A stretch of DNA of 30,421 nt from a virus, in the IMG/VR virus record IMGVR_UViG_3300012920_000162, positions 1-30,421 of that record, one strand, 5' to 3'. Of this stretch, positions 15,476 through 23,441 are shown one piece after another (position 1 is the stretch's first letter; each line of letters opens with the position of its first letter). The position numbers were made by a program, and so were the translations under genes. Under the pieces are notes generated by a model. The model did not search any database. It saw nothing but the letters and a program-made list of their open reading frames with translations, and was not told the origin of the DNA.

Positions 15476-16228
15476 ATGGCACTTAATTTAGATGCAATGA
15501 AAGCGAAGTTAGATAAACTAAACGGAAAGGGTGAAGGAGGCAAGAAAAATTTCTGGAGACCAGAGGATGGTGAAAGCAATATTCGTATTGTTTCCACGCC
15601 AGATGGTGACCCGTTCAAAGAACGCTTTTTCCACTATGGTATCGGAGGACAGTCGTTTCTCTGTCCAAAGCGAAATTTTGGTGATGATTGCCCTGTGTGC
15701 AACTTTGCAAATAAGCTTTGGAACGAAGGTACTGAAGAGAGTAAGAAGCAAGCAAAGGAAATGTTTGCAAAGCAACGCTTCTTCTCGCCTGTCCTTGTCC
15801 GAGGTGAAGAGCAAGAGGGTATCCGAGTTTGGGGGTACGGTAAGATGGCCTATGAAAAGCTTCTTACAATCGTCCTTGATCCTGATTATGGAGACATTAC
15901 GGATCCAGAGACAGGGAACGATTTGAAGTTAATGTATGGTAAGCTTCCCGGCGCTAGCTTCCCCCGCACGGATATCCGACCACGCCCTCGAAAGACTGTT
16001 CTTTGTGATGAGGCAGTTGGTGGCGATGACCGATGCGCCGAGCTTTTGGAGACAATTCCAAATTTTGATGAAATCTTCGAGCGAAAAACAACCGAAGAGG
16101 TGCAATCAATCCTTGATCAGTTCATGGCTGGTGATACTGGTAATCAAGAGGTTGAAAAGTTTGGCAACAACACCGGCACCGAAACAGACTCAGTTGAGGC
16201 CGCATTCAGCGACCTGTTGAATCAGTAG
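15476..16228 (+). CDS. 32: Single-stranded DNA-binding protein (T4 gp32-like)
   Basis: The 250-residue protein coats single-stranded DNA during replication and recombination. It starts with a basic segment (residues 1-25, Lys-rich) like the cooperative-binding domain of gp32. A zinc motif follows: 'FFHYG' supplies a His near residue 53, then 'FLCPK', 'DDCPVC' give Cys-x7-Cys-x2-Cys around residues 62-73. A core with 'VWGYGKMAYEKLLTIVLD' follows, and an acidic C-terminus ends 'SVEAAFSDLLNQ', matching the gp32 tail that recruits partner proteins. T4 gp32 is 301 residues. GGAGG precedes the start and the gene has its own promoter and hairpin leader. Codons are visibly richer in C/G at third positions than in the preceding 3 kb, as expected for an abundant protein. 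Confidence 0.92.
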   Translation: MALNLDAMKAKLDKLNGKGEGGKKNFWRPEDGESNIRIVSTPDGDPFKERFFHYGIGGQSFLCPKRNFGDDCPVCNFANKLWNEGTEESKKQAKEMFAKQRFFSPVLVRGEEQEGIRVWGYGKMAYEKLLTIVLDPDYGDITDPETGNDLKLMYGKLPGASFPRTDIRPRPRKTVLCDEAVGGDDRCAELLETIPNFDEIFERKTTEEVQSILDQFMAGDTGNQEVEKFGNNTGTETDSVEAAFSDLLNQ

Positions 16229-16235
16229 GTAGAAT

Positions 16236-17363
16236 ATGGCTAAAGTGACCAAACTAAAAAAGGGTGCCCTTGATATTTCAGCAATCAAGGGTATCATTAA
16301 CAAGAAAGCGGGCAGAGAAGTTGCTCATTCGCTTCAGGACAATAATCCAACTGAAGTTAATGAGTGGATTCCTACTGGCTCTCGATGGTTAGATTCTATT
16401 GTTTGCAAGGGCAAATTAGCGGGAATCCCAGTTGGTAAAGTTTCTGAAATCGCAGGCCTTGAGGCAACTGGTAAGTCATTTATGGCAGCTAAGATTGCAG
16501 CAAACGCTCAAAAGATGGGGATCGACGTTGTTTATTTCGATTCAGAGTCAGCTATTGATCCTTCTTTTTTAGAACGTGCTGATTGCGATCTTGAAAAGCT
16601 TTTGTATGTTCAAGCAGAGTCTGTAGAGTTTGTTCTAGAAACCATCGAAGAATTATTAGCAACAGGCAACAAGTGGTTGTTCATTTGGGATTCACTAGCT
16701 TTGACACCTTCAATATCTGATATTGAAGGAGATTTTAACCCTCAGTCATCAATGGCTGTAAAGCCTAGAATATTGGCGAAAGGTATGTCAAAGCTAATTG
16801 TACCGATTGCAGATGCTAATGCAACACTACTAGTCTTGAATCAGCTTAAGACTAATTTGGGAGCGAGAACACCAGCTCAGGCAATGACAACTCCGTATGT
16901 TACACCTGGAGGTAAAGCTTTGCCCTACTCGTACTCGCTTCGCATCTGGCTAACAGCTAGAAAGGCAAAGGCCAGCTTTATTGTTGATGATAATGGTTAC
17001 CGCATTGGCTCTGAAGTGAAGGTAAAGCTTGAGAAGTCTCGTTTTGGAACCGCAGGCCGAACTTGTAACTTCAAGATCCTTTGGGGTGACGATGCAGTGG
17101 GAGTTCAGGATGAGGAGAGTTGGTTCGATGCTATCCAGATCTCTGAGCGCCTAAAGCAGTCCGGAGCCTGGTTTGCTATTGTTCATGATGATGGATCTGA
17201 AACAAAGTTCCAGCGCAAGCAATGGCTCGAAAAGCTTCAGGATGAAAATTTCAGAAAAACTGTCTTGACAATTATGGACGAAGATGTTATTATGAAGTTC
17301 AGTAATAGAGAAGGCAATGCTTCTGATTTCTACGAGTTAGACGATTCCCCGTCTGATGAGTAA
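16236..17363 (+). CDS. uvsX: UvsX RecA-like recombinase
   Basis: The 375-residue protein is the phage strand-exchange ATPase. Walker A is 'GLEATGKS' (residues 74-81); Walker B is in 'KWLFIWDSLA' (about 146-155). A RecA-type 'VLNQLKTNLG' segment and a 'TPGGKALPYSYSLRIWLTA' stretch around 225-245 match the UvsX family, including the conserved Gly-Gly before the C-terminal core strands. T4 UvsX is 391 residues. It starts 7 bases after the gp32 stop and ends just before an intrinsic terminator, so gp32-uvsX is one transcription unit. Partners gp32 and the gp41-like helicase are encoded nearby; no UvsY gene is recognisable in the window. Confidence 0.95.
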   Translation: MAKVTKLKKGALDISAIKGIINKKAGREVAHSLQDNNPTEVNEWIPTGSRWLDSIVCKGKLAGIPVGKVSEIAGLEATGKSFMAAKIAANAQKMGIDVVYFDSESAIDPSFLERADCDLEKLLYVQAESVEFVLETIEELLATGNKWLFIWDSLALTPSISDIEGDFNPQSSMAVKPRILAKGMSKLIVPIADANATLLVLNQLKTNLGARTPAQAMTTPYVTPGGKALPYSYSLRIWLTARKAKASFIVDDNGYRIGSEVKVKLEKSRFGTAGRTCNFKILWGDDAVGVQDEESWFDAIQISERLKQSGAWFAIVHDDGSETKFQRKQWLEKLQDENFRKTVLTIMDEDVIMKFSNREGNASDFYELDDSPSDE

Positions 17364-17369
17364 TCTTAC

Positions 17370-17397
17370 AGCCCGGCTCTATGCCGGGCTTTTTTTT
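17370..17397 (+). terminator. Intrinsic terminator after uvsX
   Basis: AGCCCGGC (17370-17377) pairs perfectly with GCCGGGCT (17383-17390) around a TCTAT loop, followed by seven T's. It is a strong Rho-independent terminator six bases after the uvsX stop codon. Confidence 0.95.
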
Positions 17398-17416
17398 AAC
17401 TTAAGGAGGAAAGAAT

Positions 17417-17512
17417 ATGTTTGAAGGAATACTAAGTGATTCTGAATTTATCTATACCGCTATCGGTATGTTGATTATTGGCCTAGCCCTACATAAATGG
17501 AAGAGAAAATAA
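17417..17512 (+). CDS. 31-residue single-span membrane peptide
   Basis: A 31-codon ORF starts at ATG 17417 behind a near-perfect AAGGAGG (17403-17409) and stops one base before the 5' nuclease gene. The product has an acidic/aromatic N-terminus (MFEGILSDSEF), a hydrophobic helix (IYTAIGMLIIGLALH) and a basic end (KWKRK). That is the pattern of a single transmembrane helix with a positive cytoplasmic tail. Function is unknown; small holin-like, inhibitor or membrane-anchor roles are possible. The strong ribosome binding site and clean spacing are the main support for it being real. Confidence 0.65.
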   Translation: MFEGILSDSEFIYTAIGMLIIGLALHKWKRK

Positions 17513-17513
17513 A

Positions 17514-18476
17514 ATGAAAAGAATGATGATAGTAGACGCGTACAATCAGTTTATCCGCGGATACATAGTAGACCCTAGCAAAAACCCGAACGGATCCCCT
17601 ATCGGCGGTATTCGCACGTTTATCAACATCCTTAACAAACTAACAAGAGAGGTTAAACCTGACCTTCTTGTTCTTGTGTGGGATGGTAAGGGTGGCAGCA
17701 AGAAGCGCAGAGCTATGAACAAGTCGTACAAGGGCGGCCGCAAACCACCAAGAACTAACTGGTCTCAGGTTGGTATGGCTGATGAAGAGATTATGGACAA
17801 CAAAGTTTGGCAGCAGATGCGAGTTATTGAATATTTTAACCAGACCCCAGTTATTCAATTCATGGAGCCGCTTGTAGAGGCTGACGATGTTATTTCTTAT
17901 ATCAAGAATAGCCCAATGTTCTCTGAGTGGCAGAAGGTCATTGTGTCAGCTGACAAAGATTTTATTCAGCTACTCGATGATAAGACTATTCTGCATAGGC
18001 CAATTCAGAAAGAATATCTAAATAAGAATAATGTAGTAGAAAAATTTGGTATCCATCCGCTTAATTTTGCGCTTGCCAGAGCAATTGTTGGAGACGCTTC
18101 GGACAACCTTCCAGGTGTGCCTCGTGTGGGTATGGAGACTGTTGCAAAAAGATTTTCTTTTCTGAAAGAAGAGATTACATACTACTTATCTGATGTTATC
18201 ACTGAATGTGAAAAATGCGAGAACAAACAGAAAGTATACACAAACATCTTAGACAATGAGGAGTTAATAGAAAACAATTATGATATTATGCAGTTATCTT
18301 CGCCCATGCTATCTATTCAAGCCAAACAAGGGATTGACGATACGTTTGAGCAATATAAGCCCCACTACAATCAAACGGAAATAAGAAAACTGATGCTCCA
18401 AGATGGAGTGTTGACTGTGACCACCACAGATTTGGAACAAAGATTTAACAATATTATCACTTCCTTTTCTGGATGA
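17514..18476 (+). CDS. rnh: 5'-3' exonuclease / RNase H (FEN family, T4 rnh-like)
   Basis: The 320-residue protein belongs to the FEN/PIN 5' nuclease family, which removes RNA primers and flaps from lagging strands. N-terminal 'MMIVDAYNQFIRG' gives the first metal-binding Asp (D8). 'LVWDG' (around 54-58) is a second acidic site. 'VEADDVISYI' (about 121-130) and 'VSADKDFIQLL' (about 143-153) are the central acidic motifs. 'VGDASDNLPGVPRVG' (about 194-208) gives the last Asp pair leading into the helix-three-turn-helix DNA clamp. T4 RNase H is 305 residues. The gene begins one base after the 31-residue peptide and precedes the helicase. Confidence 0.93.
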   Translation: MKRMMIVDAYNQFIRGYIVDPSKNPNGSPIGGIRTFINILNKLTREVKPDLLVLVWDGKGGSKKRRAMNKSYKGGRKPPRTNWSQVGMADEEIMDNKVWQQMRVIEYFNQTPVIQFMEPLVEADDVISYIKNSPMFSEWQKVIVSADKDFIQLLDDKTILHRPIQKEYLNKNNVVEKFGIHPLNFALARAIVGDASDNLPGVPRVGMETVAKRFSFLKEEITYYLSDVITECEKCENKQKVYTNILDNEELIENNYDIMQLSSPMLSIQAKQGIDDTFEQYKPHYNQTEIRKLMLQDGVLTVTTTDLEQRFNNIITSFSG

Positions 18477-18491
18477 TTTGTGATATAGTCA

Positions 18492-18499
18492 TATAAATA
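18492..18499 (+). promoter_or_regulatory. TATAAATA late-promoter-like box before the helicase
   Basis: TATAAATA, the T4 late promoter consensus, lies 14 bases before the helicase ATG. No -35 element fits. The implied leader would be only about 9 bases and would hold the AAGGAAG ribosome binding site. A helicase is not normally a late gene, so this may be chance in an AT-rich gap. Confidence 0.25.
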
Positions 18500-18513
18500 T
18501 AAAAGGAAGTTTA

Positions 18514-19893
18514 ATGGAGCAAGAAAAGAAAAGCTTCTCCAAGTTTGGAAAATCATTTCAAGAAGATTTGTGTCATCTTGTTCTGAACGATAGAACATTT
18601 GCAGATCAAATGTTTGAAGTGCTGGATCTAAACTTTTTGGAGTTAAAGCATTTACGAATCTTTATAAGAAAGATTAAGGAGTATAGAGAAAAATATGGAG
18701 TCCATCCCACATCTAACATTATGTTGTCCATCATACGAACGGGTTTGGAAGGAGAAGCCGAATCTGTCAAAACGAGAATCAGAGACTACTATGCTAGAGT
18801 GCTGGCCAACGGTGAACTTCCGGACGGCTCTGACTTCATTAAAGACACTGCTCTTGACTTCTGTAAAAAACAAAAACTCAAAGAAGCTCTGATTAAATCT
18901 GTTGAACTTATTAAATCATCTTCTTTTGATGAAGTATCAAAAGTAATAGATAACGCTCTTAAATTGGGCTCAGATAACACACTGGGATATGATTACCTTG
19001 CAGACTTTGAAGCACGCTTTATTAAAAAGGCTCGCGACCCCATTTCAACGGGCTGGCAGGACATTGATGACATTTCTAAGGGAGGTCTTGGGAAAGGGGA
19101 GCTTGGTGTTGTTGTTGCTCCTACTGGTGCTGGCAAATCAATGGTACTTGTACATCTCGGGGCAGCGGCACTCAAAGCCGGGAAAAATGTATTACACTAC
19201 ACATTGGAACTTGCTGATACTGTTGTTGGTGGCCGCTATGATGCTGCCATTACTGGTGTGGAACTTAAAAATCTAACTGTATTTAAAGAAAAAATTTATG
19301 ATGAGATAAGAGAAATTAATGGTAAGCTAATCATCAAAGAGTATCCCACAAGAAGCGCTAGTATCCAAACAATCAAAAATCACGTTGAGAAGCTAAAAAG
19401 GCGTAATTTCAACCCAGATATGATCATTGTTGACTACGGAGACTTAATTCGACCAGAAAATAGCAGAAAAGATGAGAAAAGGCACCAACTGGAAACTATT
19501 TACGAAGAGCTTAGAGGAATAGCTCAAATTTGCGAGTGTCCACTCTGGACAGCATCACAAACTAACAGATCTGGGTTGAACGCAGAAGTGATCACAATGG
19601 AGTCAATCTCCGAGGCGTTTAACAAATGTTTTGTAGCTGATTTTATCTTCACGGTGTCGAGAACCGTGGAGGACAAAAACACAAACCAAGGCCGAATCTT
19701 TGTTGCAAAAAACAGAAACGGCCCAGATGGATTAGTGTATCCAATTTTCATGGACACAAGCAATGTAAAAATAAAAGTTTTGCCTAAGACAGGCGAAACA
19801 GCAAACGATATAATCCAAAAATCTTCTGCTGAAAGGTTGGCTAACCTGAAAGAGAAGTACAAAGTTTTCAAGAAAGAAGGAGGAAAAAATTAA
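18514..19893 (+). CDS. 41: Replicative DNA helicase (DnaB/T4 gp41-like)
   Basis: The 459-residue protein is a ring-forming 5'-3' helicase. Residues 1-155 form a helical N-terminal domain; a linker leads to the RecA-like core. Walker A is 'APTGAGKS' (202-209), Walker B lies in 'MIIVDYGDLIRP', followed by 'WTASQTNRSG' and a late 'FVAKNRNGPDG' with the arginine-rich element typical of DnaB-type helicases. T4 gp41 is 475 residues. A 4-base-scale junction (stop at 19893 shares its last base with the ATG of nrdJ) shows coupling to the nucleotide-metabolism gene. No separate primase gene (gp61-like) is visible in this window. Confidence 0.93.
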   Translation: MEQEKKSFSKFGKSFQEDLCHLVLNDRTFADQMFEVLDLNFLELKHLRIFIRKIKEYREKYGVHPTSNIMLSIIRTGLEGEAESVKTRIRDYYARVLANGELPDGSDFIKDTALDFCKKQKLKEALIKSVELIKSSSFDEVSKVIDNALKLGSDNTLGYDYLADFEARFIKKARDPISTGWQDIDDISKGGLGKGELGVVVAPTGAGKSMVLVHLGAAALKAGKNVLHYTLELADTVVGGRYDAAITGVELKNLTVFKEKIYDEIREINGKLIIKEYPTRSASIQTIKNHVEKLKRRNFNPDMIIVDYGDLIRPENSRKDEKRHQLETIYEELRGIAQICECPLWTASQTNRSGLNAEVITMESISEAFNKCFVADFIFTVSRTVEDKNTNQGRIFVAKNRNGPDGLVYPIFMDTSNVKIKVLPKTGETANDIIQKSSAERLANLKEKYKVFKKEGGKN

Positions 19894-21755
19894 TGGAATT
19901 ATCAAATCAAATCTTATCAGAAATAACAGTACACATGAAGTACGCAAGATACTTAGAGCATGAAAAAAGAAGGGAAACTTGGGAAGAGCTTGTAACAAGA
20001 AATATGAATATGCATCTCAAAAAGTTTCCGGAACTAGAATTACAAATTCGAAAAGCGTATAAACAAGTTTTTGATAAGAAGGTGTTGCCATCAATGCGCT
20101 CAATGCAGTTTGGTGGCAAGCCAATTGAGGTAGCTCCAAATAGAATTTTTAACTGCGCTTTTATGCCGGCCGATGACTGGCGATGTTTTGGCGAGGCCAT
20201 GTTCCTTCTTCTTGGTGGAACTGGAGTAGGCTACTCAGTGCAAAAACATCACGTTGAGAAATTGCCAGAAGTCACACGACCTAATATGAATAGAACTAGG
20301 CGATTTCTTGTCAATGATTCTATTGAAGGTTGGGCCGACGCGATACAGGCTCTAGTAAAGTCTTATTTTTATGGAGGATCAAGACTCCGATTTGATTATT
20401 CAGATATTCGCCCGAAGGGTGCTGCTCTCATTACTTCTGGAGGCAAGGCCCCAGGTCCTCAACCCCTGCGTGAGTGCCTGGTGAAACTTGAAGGAATGCT
20501 CTCACAGAAGGAAAATGGAGATAAGCTAACGCCAATCGAAGTACACGATATGATTTGTCATATAGCAGACGCTGTGCTGGCAGGTGGTATTCGTCGGGCT
20601 GCTCTTATTTCTTTGTTCTCGGCTGATGACGAGGACATGATCGCTGCAAAGACAGGTAATTGGTGGGAAACCAATCCACAACGAGGACGCGCAAATAATT
20701 CTGTTGTTTTGCTTCGTCACAAGATTAATAAGGAGTATTTTATGAATCTTTGGGACAGAGTAAAAGCATCAGGAGCAGGTGAGCCCGGCTTCTACTTCTC
20801 AAACGATAAGGACTGGGGCACTAACCCTTGTTGTGAGATTGGTTTACGACCATATCAGTTTTGCAACCTAACAGAAGTAAATGTATCAAATGTTGAGAGC
20901 CAAGAAGATTTGAATGATCGTGTTAAGGCAGCAACGTTCATTGGAACATTACAGGCCAGTTATACAGACTTTCATTATCTTCGAGATATCTGGCGCAGAA
21001 CTACTGAAAAGGACGCTTTAATTGGAGTATCAATGACGGGCATTGCTTCCGGCGCGGTGTTGGATCTTAATATGAAAGAGGCAGCCGGCTGCGTCAAAGA
21101 AGAGAATGCTCGGGTAGCCGATCTGCTGGGTATCAAGCCCGCAGCGAGAACAACTTGTGTAAAACCAGCGGGCACTACATCTTTAACTCTTGGCACTTCT
21201 TCTGGTATTCACGCTTGGCACAATGATTATTATATCCGCCGCGTTAGGGTTGGTAAGAATGAGCCAATTTATGCATACTTGGTTCAAAACCATCCAGAAC
21301 TGATTGAGGATGAGTATTTCAGCCCGCATACAACTGCTGTTATTTCCATCCCGCAAAAAGCCCCAGAGGGTTCTATCTTGAGAACAGAATCAGCACTACA
21401 ACTTCTTAAGAGAGTTAAGCACGTAACAGATGAGTGGGTGAAGCCTGGTTTTCGCAAGGGCCAAAACACTCACAATATCTCTGCGACCATTTCAATAAAA
21501 GATGCAGAATGGGTTGACGTGGGTGAATGGATGTGGGATAATAGAAGTAGTTACAACGGCTTGTCAGTGCTTCCATTCTCAGATCACACTTATAAGCAGG
21601 CTCCCTTTGAGGACTGTTCGAAAGAGACATACGAAGCGCTCTTAGGCTCTTTGACATCCATAGACCTTACTAAGGTAACGGAAGAAGAGGACAACACAGA
21701 CCTTAAAGGCGAAGTTGCTTGCGCTGGAGGTGCATGCGAAGTGAAGTTTGTATGA
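19893..21755 (+). CDS. nrdJ: Adenosylcobalamin-dependent (class II) ribonucleotide reductase, monomeric type
   Basis: The 620-residue enzyme reduces ribonucleotides to deoxyribonucleotides with coenzyme B12, so it works with or without oxygen. Key residues can be placed: the 'FNCAFM' Cys (C88), then 'NPCCE' with C313 as the radical-bearing Cys and E315, and 'QFCNLTEVN' with C324. These correspond to the C119/C408/E410/C419 set of the Lactobacillus leichmannii RTPR. 'KAPGPQPLR' and 'VKPAGTTSLTLGTSSGIHA' are further class II signatures. The C-terminal Cys-x4-Cys ('CAGGAC') is the thioredoxin-type reduction tail. At 620 residues it is shorter than the 739 of L. leichmannii RTPR, as often in phage versions. 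It overlaps both neighbours. Confidence 0.94.
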   Translation: MELSNQILSEITVHMKYARYLEHEKRRETWEELVTRNMNMHLKKFPELELQIRKAYKQVFDKKVLPSMRSMQFGGKPIEVAPNRIFNCAFMPADDWRCFGEAMFLLLGGTGVGYSVQKHHVEKLPEVTRPNMNRTRRFLVNDSIEGWADAIQALVKSYFYGGSRLRFDYSDIRPKGAALITSGGKAPGPQPLRECLVKLEGMLSQKENGDKLTPIEVHDMICHIADAVLAGGIRRAALISLFSADDEDMIAAKTGNWWETNPQRGRANNSVVLLRHKINKEYFMNLWDRVKASGAGEPGFYFSNDKDWGTNPCCEIGLRPYQFCNLTEVNVSNVESQEDLNDRVKAATFIGTLQASYTDFHYLRDIWRRTTEKDALIGVSMTGIASGAVLDLNMKEAAGCVKEENARVADLLGIKPAARTTCVKPAGTTSLTLGTSSGIHAWHNDYYIRRVRVGKNEPIYAYLVQNHPELIEDEYFSPHTTAVISIPQKAPEGSILRTESALQLLKRVKHVTDEWVKPGFRKGQNTHNISATISIKDAEWVDVGEWMWDNRSSYNGLSVLPFSDHTYKQAPFEDCSKETYEALLGSLTSIDLTKVTEEEDNTDLKGEVACAGGACEVKFV

Positions 21756-22066
21756 TTACATTAACTGAATCTGCAGCCAACAAAATGAAAACGTTACTTT
21801 TAGAAAAAGAGGAAACAGGGGTACGCGCCGCCGTCCAAGGCGGCGGCTGTTCCGGCTTTACTTACAAGCTATTGTTCGATAATAAAAAAGATGGAGATAG
21901 AGTTATTGTTGATAGAGATGTAGAAATTTATCTTGATTCAAAAAGTTTTTTATATCTCATGGGAACAGAGATTGACTTTGTGGACGAACTAAACCAGTCG
22001 GGATTTAAATTCGTAAACCCCAACGCCAAAAGAACTTGTGGCTGCGGAGAAAGTTTTTCAATATAA
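21752..22066 (+). CDS. A-type Fe-S cluster carrier (IscA/HesB-like)
   Basis: The 104-residue protein has all three ligand cysteines of A-type carriers: C33 in 'GGGCSGF', and C96 and C98 in 'CGCGESF' at the C-terminus, with the family's usual length of about 105-110. It should carry or deliver an Fe-S cluster. I chose ATG 21752, which forms an ATGA overlap with the nrdJ stop and begins at the family's normal N-terminus ('ITLTESAANKMKTLL'); the in-frame ATG at 21719 only extends into nrdJ codons. HesB/IscA-like genes are known in cyanophages and other marine T4-like phages. The target here is unknown. Confidence 0.92.
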   Translation: MITLTESAANKMKTLLLEKEETGVRAAVQGGGCSGFTYKLLFDNKKDGDRVIVDRDVEIYLDSKSFLYLMGTEIDFVDELNQSGFKFVNPNAKRTCGCGESFSI

Positions 22067-22083
22067 ATTTTTCAAAAAAATAC

Positions 22084-22112
22084 TTTACAAATACAACAAT
22101 GTTTGATATATT
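22084..22112 (+). promoter_or_regulatory. Sigma70-type promoter with extended -10, before the 394-aa orphan
   Basis: TTTACA (22084-22089) and TATATT (22107-22112) are 17 bp apart, and a TG one base upstream of the -10 (22104-22105) makes it an extended -10 promoter. The start would be near 22119, giving a 20-base leader with AAAGGAAA before ATG 22140. Confidence 0.75.
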
Positions 22113-22139
22113 AAGATTAACTTAAAGAAAGGAAATAAA

Positions 22140-23324
22140 ATGTCAAAAACACAAACCAAAATTAACAACATAGAAAAACAAAGAATCATCAACTGCCTTA
22201 CAAATAAGAAATATAATAATCCATGGAAGGATGCTGATCCTCGTCAACAGACAATCTTTGATCACATTCTTGCCCTTTTACAAAAGGGATACACTTGGAG
22301 ATTTGATACATCGATGACTCTTGGCAATTTAGCTAAAAACACTGCAGTCACAGAGTATATTTTCTCAATTTTGCAACCTAGAAATGAAAAGGCTGGAGAT
22401 AGAGAAGGTATAAGCCAGTATGCTCACGAATTTTACGTGCTAGGCCATCGTTTAAAGCGCGTTATCGTGATGGCTGAAATTCAGTCACTGCTTTTTACTC
22501 TTGCAGGAGGAAAAAGAACTGCAGGACACTTGCTTGGCATCAAGAGCGGTCACACTTCATTATGTGATGCAATTGTTCTTATTCCTCCAAGTAACCTTGA
22601 AGAGTACGAAATTCTTGATGATCTTAAGTTCATTTCCGACGCTAGTAACGCAGAGAATACTGATGCTACACGAGACATGGACATGGCGAGTTACGCAAAC
22701 GCACTTCGGGCAAAGTGGGATTTACTTTGCCGAAACCCCAATCACTGGGCTTCTGCAAATATGGGAAACATTCAGGAGCTTAAAATCAGACAATGGGCAA
22801 AAAGCTTTCTGAAGAGCGTATACTCTTACGAGCCAGTAGAGAGTGTATTTGGAAATATTTTTAACCAGGTCTTTTCACAAGACCGAGGCCAGGTTTACGA
22901 AGAACTAAGCACTGATGATATCAAGAGGCTGTGGTCTAGCACGTTCCCTAATCAGGAATGGGTAGAAGAGCCAGTAAACGGTCAATGCTGTCAGGTAGTA
23001 GCTTACTCTCGCTTGGAGAGACAAGCCTTTATCCCTATTAATAAGGAATGGCTAAAGAGAGAATCATTCTCAACCCAGCGCGATGAAGTAGGAGTAGTCT
23101 TGAAATTGGACCCTCGCGCCGATTCGATCTCAACCGTTCTAGAGCACAAAGAGAAAGCCCGTCAGTTTTTAACCGAATATAACAATTGTTCAAATTATGA
23201 AGAAGCGGGTGCCGCATTAGTCACCCGGGTCTTATTTCCATCTCACATAAACCATGGTGACGATAAGTTGACCGCCTTCGAGTGGGTGAAGTCTAAGCAG
23301 GGCTTCTTTCCAGTAAAGGTATAG
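22140..23324 (+). CDS. Orphan 394-aa protein under its own promoter
   Basis: I do not recognise this protein. It is soluble with no signal peptide or membrane span, and is Trp- and Asn-rich. Landmarks are a basic N-terminus (residues 1-30), 'GYTWRFDTSMTLGNLAKNT' around 50-68, 'RLKRVIVMAEIQSLLFTLAG' around 103-122, 'DMDMASYANALRAKWDLL' around 180-197, and a C-terminal domain with 'VVLKLDPRADS' and 'EWVKSKQGFFPVKV'. The N-terminal 130 residues look helical, the C-terminal third mixed. It is transcribed from its own sigma70-type promoter, suggesting early or middle expression, and sits between nucleotide-metabolism genes and the tRNA-like gene. No function is proposed. Confidence 0.7.
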   Translation: MSKTQTKINNIEKQRIINCLTNKKYNNPWKDADPRQQTIFDHILALLQKGYTWRFDTSMTLGNLAKNTAVTEYIFSILQPRNEKAGDREGISQYAHEFYVLGHRLKRVIVMAEIQSLLFTLAGGKRTAGHLLGIKSGHTSLCDAIVLIPPSNLEEYEILDDLKFISDASNAENTDATRDMDMASYANALRAKWDLLCRNPNHWASANMGNIQELKIRQWAKSFLKSVYSYEPVESVFGNIFNQVFSQDRGQVYEELSTDDIKRLWSSTFPNQEWVEEPVNGQCCQVVAYSRLERQAFIPINKEWLKRESFSTQRDEVGVVLKLDPRADSISTVLEHKEKARQFLTEYNNCSNYEEAGAALVTRVLFPSHINHGDDKLTAFEWVKSKQGFFPVKV

Positions 23325-23330
23325 AATTGA

Positions 23331-23351
23331 GACCGCCTGTCCTGGGTGGTC
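23331..23351 (+). other. 7-bp hairpin between the orphan gene and the tRNA-like gene
   Basis: GACCGCC (23331-23337) pairs with GGTGGTC (23345-23351), one G-T pair, around a 7-base loop. It lies six bases after the stop codon and five before the tRNA-shaped element. There is no T-run, so it is not a normal intrinsic terminator. It may protect the mRNA 3' end or mark the site for tRNA 5' processing. Confidence 0.5.
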
Positions 23352-23355
23352 CTAA

Positions 23356-23429
23356 GCCCAAGTGACCCAAGGGTAAGGGTGCCTCACAATCCAGTGAGGA
23401 AATTGTAGGTTCGAATCCTGCCTTGGGCT
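23356..23429 (+). tRNA. tRNA-shaped gene with abnormal anticodon loop, isotype unassigned
   Basis: A cloverleaf can be drawn by eye. Acceptor GCCCAAG/CTTGGGC (23356-23362/23422-23428) has 7 perfect pairs. T8 and G9 follow, then D stem ACCC/GGGT with an 8-base loop containing GGG, a 5-bp anticodon stem CCTCA/TGAGG (23382-23386/23395-23399), a 5-base variable loop, and a T arm GTAGG/CCTGC with the canonical TTCGAAT loop. The discriminator is T; no CCA is encoded. The anticodon loop is 8 bases (CAATCCAG, 23387-23394) or 6 if C and G pair, and neither form places a U before a readable triplet. I therefore do not name an amino acid. It may be a diverged tRNA, a frameshift-type tRNA or a decoy. Confidence 0.7.
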
Positions 23430-23441
23430 TACCCTTTTCTC

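Noticed and set aside
15531-16220. Two + strand frames of 131 and 94 codons
   Set aside because: They are out-of-frame shadows of the gp32 gene; gp32 has the zinc motif, acidic tail and ribosome binding site.
18492-18499. Strong late promoter for the helicase
   Set aside because: The box fits but the leader would be about 9 bases and the gene type is not late; kept only at low confidence.
7093-23394. Idea that the odd tRNA decodes the CTC-TGA frameshift site
   Set aside because: No triplet or quadruplet in the CAATCCAG loop pairs with CUCU; the two oddities are treated separately.
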